Assembly: GCA_025558095.1 (NCBI GenBank)
Contig: JAIVFI010000021.1
Location: 186,001 to 250,000, forward strand
Length of the DNA stretch: 64,000 bases
Reading direction: 5' to 3'
Origin: Hyaloraphidium curvatum
Taxonomy: Eukaryota; Monoblepharomycota; Hyaloraphidiomycetes; Hyaloraphidiales; Hyaloraphidiaceae
Part shown: piece after piece, positions 61,365 to 64,000 of the stretch
How positions within the stretch are numbered: the first letter of the stretch is position 1
Layout of the letters: each line of letters opens with the position of its first letter
Notes under the pieces: model-generated
Told to the model about the DNA's origin: nothing
The model's database searches: none
Seen by the model: only the letters and a program-made list of their open reading frames with translations
Program-made: the position numbers and the translations under genes

Positions 61365-62351
61365 ATGTCCGCCGCCCCTCCGGACAGCGATGCCTCCCCG
61401 CCCCCCGCGGGAACCCCCTCCGGTGACGACGCCCCGCCCGTCCCCGTGGACGCCGACCCTCCGGACCCCTCCCTGGCGCCCGAGGACACGGCCACGTGCC
61501 GCATCTGCCTCGACGACGCCCCGCTCTCCCTCCTCGTCTCACCGTGCGCCTGCCGCGGCTCGATGAAACACGTGCACCGCGCTTGCTTGGACCGGTGGCG
61601 CCTCCGGAGCCGCAAGGCGTCGTCCTTCTCGAAATGCGACTACTGCGGCACCCCGTACCGCGTTCGGAAAACGTGGTGGGCCCCCTTCGCCCGGGCGTGG
61701 GCGTGCAGGGCCGCCGTGTCGCTGCTGATCATCGCGCTGGCGGTGATGGGGCTGGGGTACGCGGCGAGGCTGGCGGTGTGGTGCGCGAGCGCGGCGGGGT
61801 GGCTGCCGTCGTGGTGGGGCGCCGGGCTGGTCGCGGAGCTGCTCCCCGCGCTGGGTCTCGTCGATTCCGAGGAGGACTATGCCGACGGGGATCGGCACGG
61901 CGGGGACCGGAACGCGGTTGCGGGGACCGGGACCGAGTACGACGTGTTGACGCCGCCGGCATCGGCGGCGGACCTGCTCTCCCCCTGGTCCTCGCTCCTC
62001 CTGGGCGCCTGCGCCTTTGCCGCCTGCGGGATATGGCTGCTCGTCTCGGACCTCGCCCGCGCCGTCGGCGCGCGGGAACCCCCGCCGCGCGCGCGCCCGG
62101 CCGGCGACCCCGCCGGCGGCGGCGTGCCGGGCGCCGGATTCCCGCAGGACAACATCCCCGGCGACCCCGCGCCCGCCGCGGGCGCGGGGGGCGGGTGGCT
62201 CGGCGGGCTGGCGGTCACGGGCAGCGCCGGGATGACGGTCTTTGTGCTGCTGATCGTCGGAGCGATCAGGGCGGGGTTGGTGGTGTGGGAGGCGGTGAGG
62301 GAGCGGTGCGAGAGGATGCTGCTGGGGCTGGATGTGGACTACTTGGAGTGA
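61365..62351 (+). CDS. RING-CH (MARCH-type) membrane E3 ubiquitin ligase
   Basis: An intronless frame of 328 residues. Residues about 44-95 form a C4HC3 RING-CH domain: CRICLDD, SPCACRGSMKHVHRACLDRW and KCDYCGTPY. Hydrophobic segments follow (about residues 117-140, 150-165, 210-232 and 285-310), as in MARCH/Doa10-type ligases that ubiquitinate membrane proteins. Pro- and Gly-rich loops separate them. Begins only 75 bp after family copy F on the same strand but is unrelated to it. Confidence 0.92.
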   Translation: MSAAPPDSDASPPPAGTPSGDDAPPVPVDADPPDPSLAPEDTATCRICLDDAPLSLLVSPCACRGSMKHVHRACLDRWRLRSRKASSFSKCDYCGTPYRVRKTWWAPFARAWACRAAVSLLIIALAVMGLGYAARLAVWCASAAGWLPSWWGAGLVAELLPALGLVDSEEDYADGDRHGGDRNAVAGTGTEYDVLTPPASAADLLSPWSSLLLGACAFAACGIWLLVSDLARAVGAREPPPRARPAGDPAGGGVPGAGFPQDNIPGDPAPAAGAGGGWLGGLAVTGSAGMTVFVLLIVGAIRAGLVVWEAVRERCERMLLGLDVDYLE

Positions 62352-62776
62352 CGGCCGGGTCGTGGGTTTGGGGAAGCGGGGGGGAACTCTGGCAGGGCTG
62401 TGCTGCGTCTTGGGGTAGTTTGGGGAATTGTACTGCTGATGCGGCATCCGGATCGTCGTCGTCTGTAGCAACTGATTGGATCGCTGAGAATACGCGTCTA
62501 CGACTCGCCGCCCTGCGGTTTGGCGCCCCGGATTCGTGGCAAAGAAGCCCGTCCGATTGGTCCCTTCTGATGCGAAGGGCCGCCCGCCTTGCTGCAGCGA
62601 CACTGCGGCCCCTGGAACCCGGCCGCACGCAGCTCCCTTCACAAAGAGCTTAGTCCGAGGCCGACCGAGGGAACATCCCGCCCGATCGCGCGGTGCCGTC
62701 GTCGGCCCATCCGGTCGGGCACCGACGTCATCCCCAGCCCCAGGCATCCGCCCGCCCAAATCACCCCGAACCGGCC
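62352..62776. other. intergenic
   Basis: About 425 bp between two plus-strand genes. Nothing recognised. Confidence 0.5.
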
Positions 62777-63406
62777 ATGCTCTCCCTCCCGCGCAGCTTC
62801 ACCCGGGCGCCGTCGCCCCTCGCCCCGCCGTCGCCGTCGCTCGCGCCCTCCGCGGCGCCGGGCCCGCCGCGCGGGCTGTCCGCGTCGTGCGGCTCGGGCG
62901 CGTCGTCCTCGTCGGGCGGCTGCGCGCACTCGGACGCGGGCGGCGACGACGACGGCGCGTGTTTCCTGTGCCTCGTCGAGCGCGGCTCGATGTCGGGCGG
63001 CGCGGCGCCCTCCGCCCCGCGCGGCCGCGAACCGCGCTACAACTCGCTCCCGCGCCCGTCCTCCTCCGCCCGCGCCGCGTCCCCCGGCCCCGCCTCCCTC
63101 CGCGACCTCAAAAGGGCGCAGACCTCCCCGCCGGCGCAGGAGCCGTCCCGCGGCGGCGGATTCGTCGCCGCCATCGCGTCGCTCCCCCGCGAGGCGGCCA
63201 GGGAGGTGCGGTGGACGCTGGAGGACCTGGACATCGCGGCGCCGCGGCGGCCCGCGACACCCTCCGTCGCGGACGATCCGGGGCCGAGGAGGACTGCGGT
63301 GCCCGCGGTGTACGAGAACTCGCTGCAGGAGGCCGTGCTCGCCGCGCGGAGGAGGGAGCTGGCCAAGGGGCAAACGGCGCAGCAGGCCAAGTACGGGGCA
63401 TTGTGA
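62777..63406 (+). CDS. hypothetical Ser/Pro-rich protein
   Basis: An intronless frame of 209 residues from ATG 62777. The N-terminal half is Ser/Pro/Ala-rich with a short Cys-containing stretch (GACFLCLVERGS). The C-terminal half is more ordered: GGGFVAAIASLPREAAREVRWTLEDLDI and a charged helical end, VYENSLQEAVLAARRRELAK. No family is recognised. Length, codon use and an ordered C-terminus favour a real gene. Confidence 0.5.
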   Translation: MLSLPRSFTRAPSPLAPPSPSLAPSAAPGPPRGLSASCGSGASSSSGGCAHSDAGGDDDGACFLCLVERGSMSGGAAPSAPRGREPRYNSLPRPSSSARAASPGPASLRDLKRAQTSPPAQEPSRGGGFVAAIASLPREAAREVRWTLEDLDIAAPRRPATPSVADDPGPRRTAVPAVYENSLQEAVLAARRRELAKGQTAQQAKYGAL

Positions 63407-63920
63407 GAGTCGTGTGGGCGGGATAGTTGCGTGGATCTGTCGCGATTCTTTGTCCTTCATTGCGGCGGCGCGGTCGGTCGATGGACGGGCGATTCCGCGC
63501 TGGCTTGCCAGGGACGGGCGACTGCAACGATGGTCCAATACGCACACCCAACAGATGGCCGGACCCGTGGCACGCTTCTCCGCCCCGGCGCACCCCTCCG
63601 GCTTGCACACCCTCTTCCCCGACGCCGGGAACCTCTCCAGCGCCGCCGCAGACCTGACGGGCCGCCTCCGCAGCTCTCCCCCGCTGTTCCCGGCCATCCT
63701 GTCCGCGCAGGACCCGCGGAAGGTGCACGCTCGAATCACATCGGAATCACATGGCCTCGATCGAAGCCGGCAGGGGCGCCGAGGAATAAAGCACTTTAAG
63801 CTCATCGAGATTGCGCCTGAATTAGCTACATCGTTGGACAAGGCTGGTGCACGCCACGGCATGGGCGCCACGCCGGCGTGAGGGGAGAGGGAGCCGCCAG
63901 CGGTCCGCCGCGGGCTCCTG
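63407..63920. other. intergenic, unclear
   Basis: A frame from ATG 63555 starts MAGPVARFSAPAHPSGLHTL and runs to a stop at 63879-63881. Its second half looks non-coding; it might be a first exon of something unresolved. Otherwise nothing supported. Confidence 0.35.
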
Positions 63921-63998
63921 CTATCCGCCGACGAGAAGCATGCCGGGTTCCAGCAAGGTGAAAGCGTTCAGGTCCATGACCGGGAAGACGAGCGAAGC
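63921..63998 (-). CDS. 3' end of a gene cut by the window edge
   Basis: On the minus strand the last 25 codons before a stop at 63921-63923 read as an amphipathic, protein-like sequence (ASLVFPVMDLNAFTLLEPGM then LLVGG). The gene would extend beyond the right edge. Identity cannot be told. Confidence 0.3.
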   Translation of the reverse strand, partial: ASLVFPVMDLNAFTLLEPGMLLVGG

Positions 63999-64000
63999 CC

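Overview
The window is nuclear DNA of a GC-rich fungus. The genes are interrupted by short GT-AG introns (about 48-94 nt, donors mostly GTGCG, GTGGG or GTGAG). There is a Zn(II)2Cys6 transcription factor, a 383-residue sterol C24-methyltransferase (ERG6), VPS36, transaldolase, bZIP factors and fungal-type regulator domains. A rhamnose/galactose-type lectin, a GT10 fucosyltransferase, a GH26-like hydrolase and a Crinkler-like nuclease gene together point to an early-diverging (chytrid-like) fungus rather than an ascomycete. That placement is inference; I see no rRNA, and no tRNA I can support.

Left part (1-31.6 kb) is mostly ordinary single-copy gene space. It holds a basic nuclear-type protein, a short-chain dehydrogenase, a two-domain SUEL-type lectin, an F-box protein, a patatin-type triacylglycerol lipase, a Zn2Cys6 factor, a 2-oxoglutarate oxygenase, VPS36 (ESCRT-II), TAL1, a beta-trefoil-like protein with broken frames, a GH26-like enzyme with cysteine-rich modules, a GT10 fucosyltransferase, a PY-motif membrane protein, a membrane-anchored methyltransferase, ERG6, a nucleoredoxin-like protein and an unknown protein. 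Genes are packed tightly, with divergent spacers of 72-600 bp and convergent 3' ends as close as 41 bp.

Right part (31.8-61.3 kb) is a dynamic region dominated by one paralogous family. Four long copies (31805-34023 minus, 36589-38702 plus, 54651-56560 plus, 59084-61289 plus) and at least three broken ones (34476-34918, 39213-40618, 43957-44320) share a phase-2 intron after about 168-175 codons. They also share a body resembling the fungal transcription-factor middle homology region and a C-terminal C-x-H-x7-9-C-x2-C knuckle. The same knuckle occurs in two small acidic proteins (38866-39180, 57470-57994). Family members sit head-to-head with bZIP genes (44 kb and 53-54 kb, inverted copies of one another) or with the small knuckle protein (57.5-59.1 kb). 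A truncated bZIP lies at 34.7-35.5 kb. Interspersed are a zinc-ribbon/fungal-trans-like regulator, a Crinkler-like PD-(D/E)xK protein, a second F-box protein, a secreted EGF/PAN-like protein and an unknown protein with weak likeness to adenylate-forming enzymes.

The far right returns to ordinary gene space: a RING-CH membrane E3 ligase, an unknown serine/proline-rich protein and the tail of a gene cut by the window edge. Several genes (lectin, 2OG oxygenase, trefoil protein) are broken by exactly one base, mostly at or near short homopolymers, so sequence error must be excluded before calling them pseudogenes.
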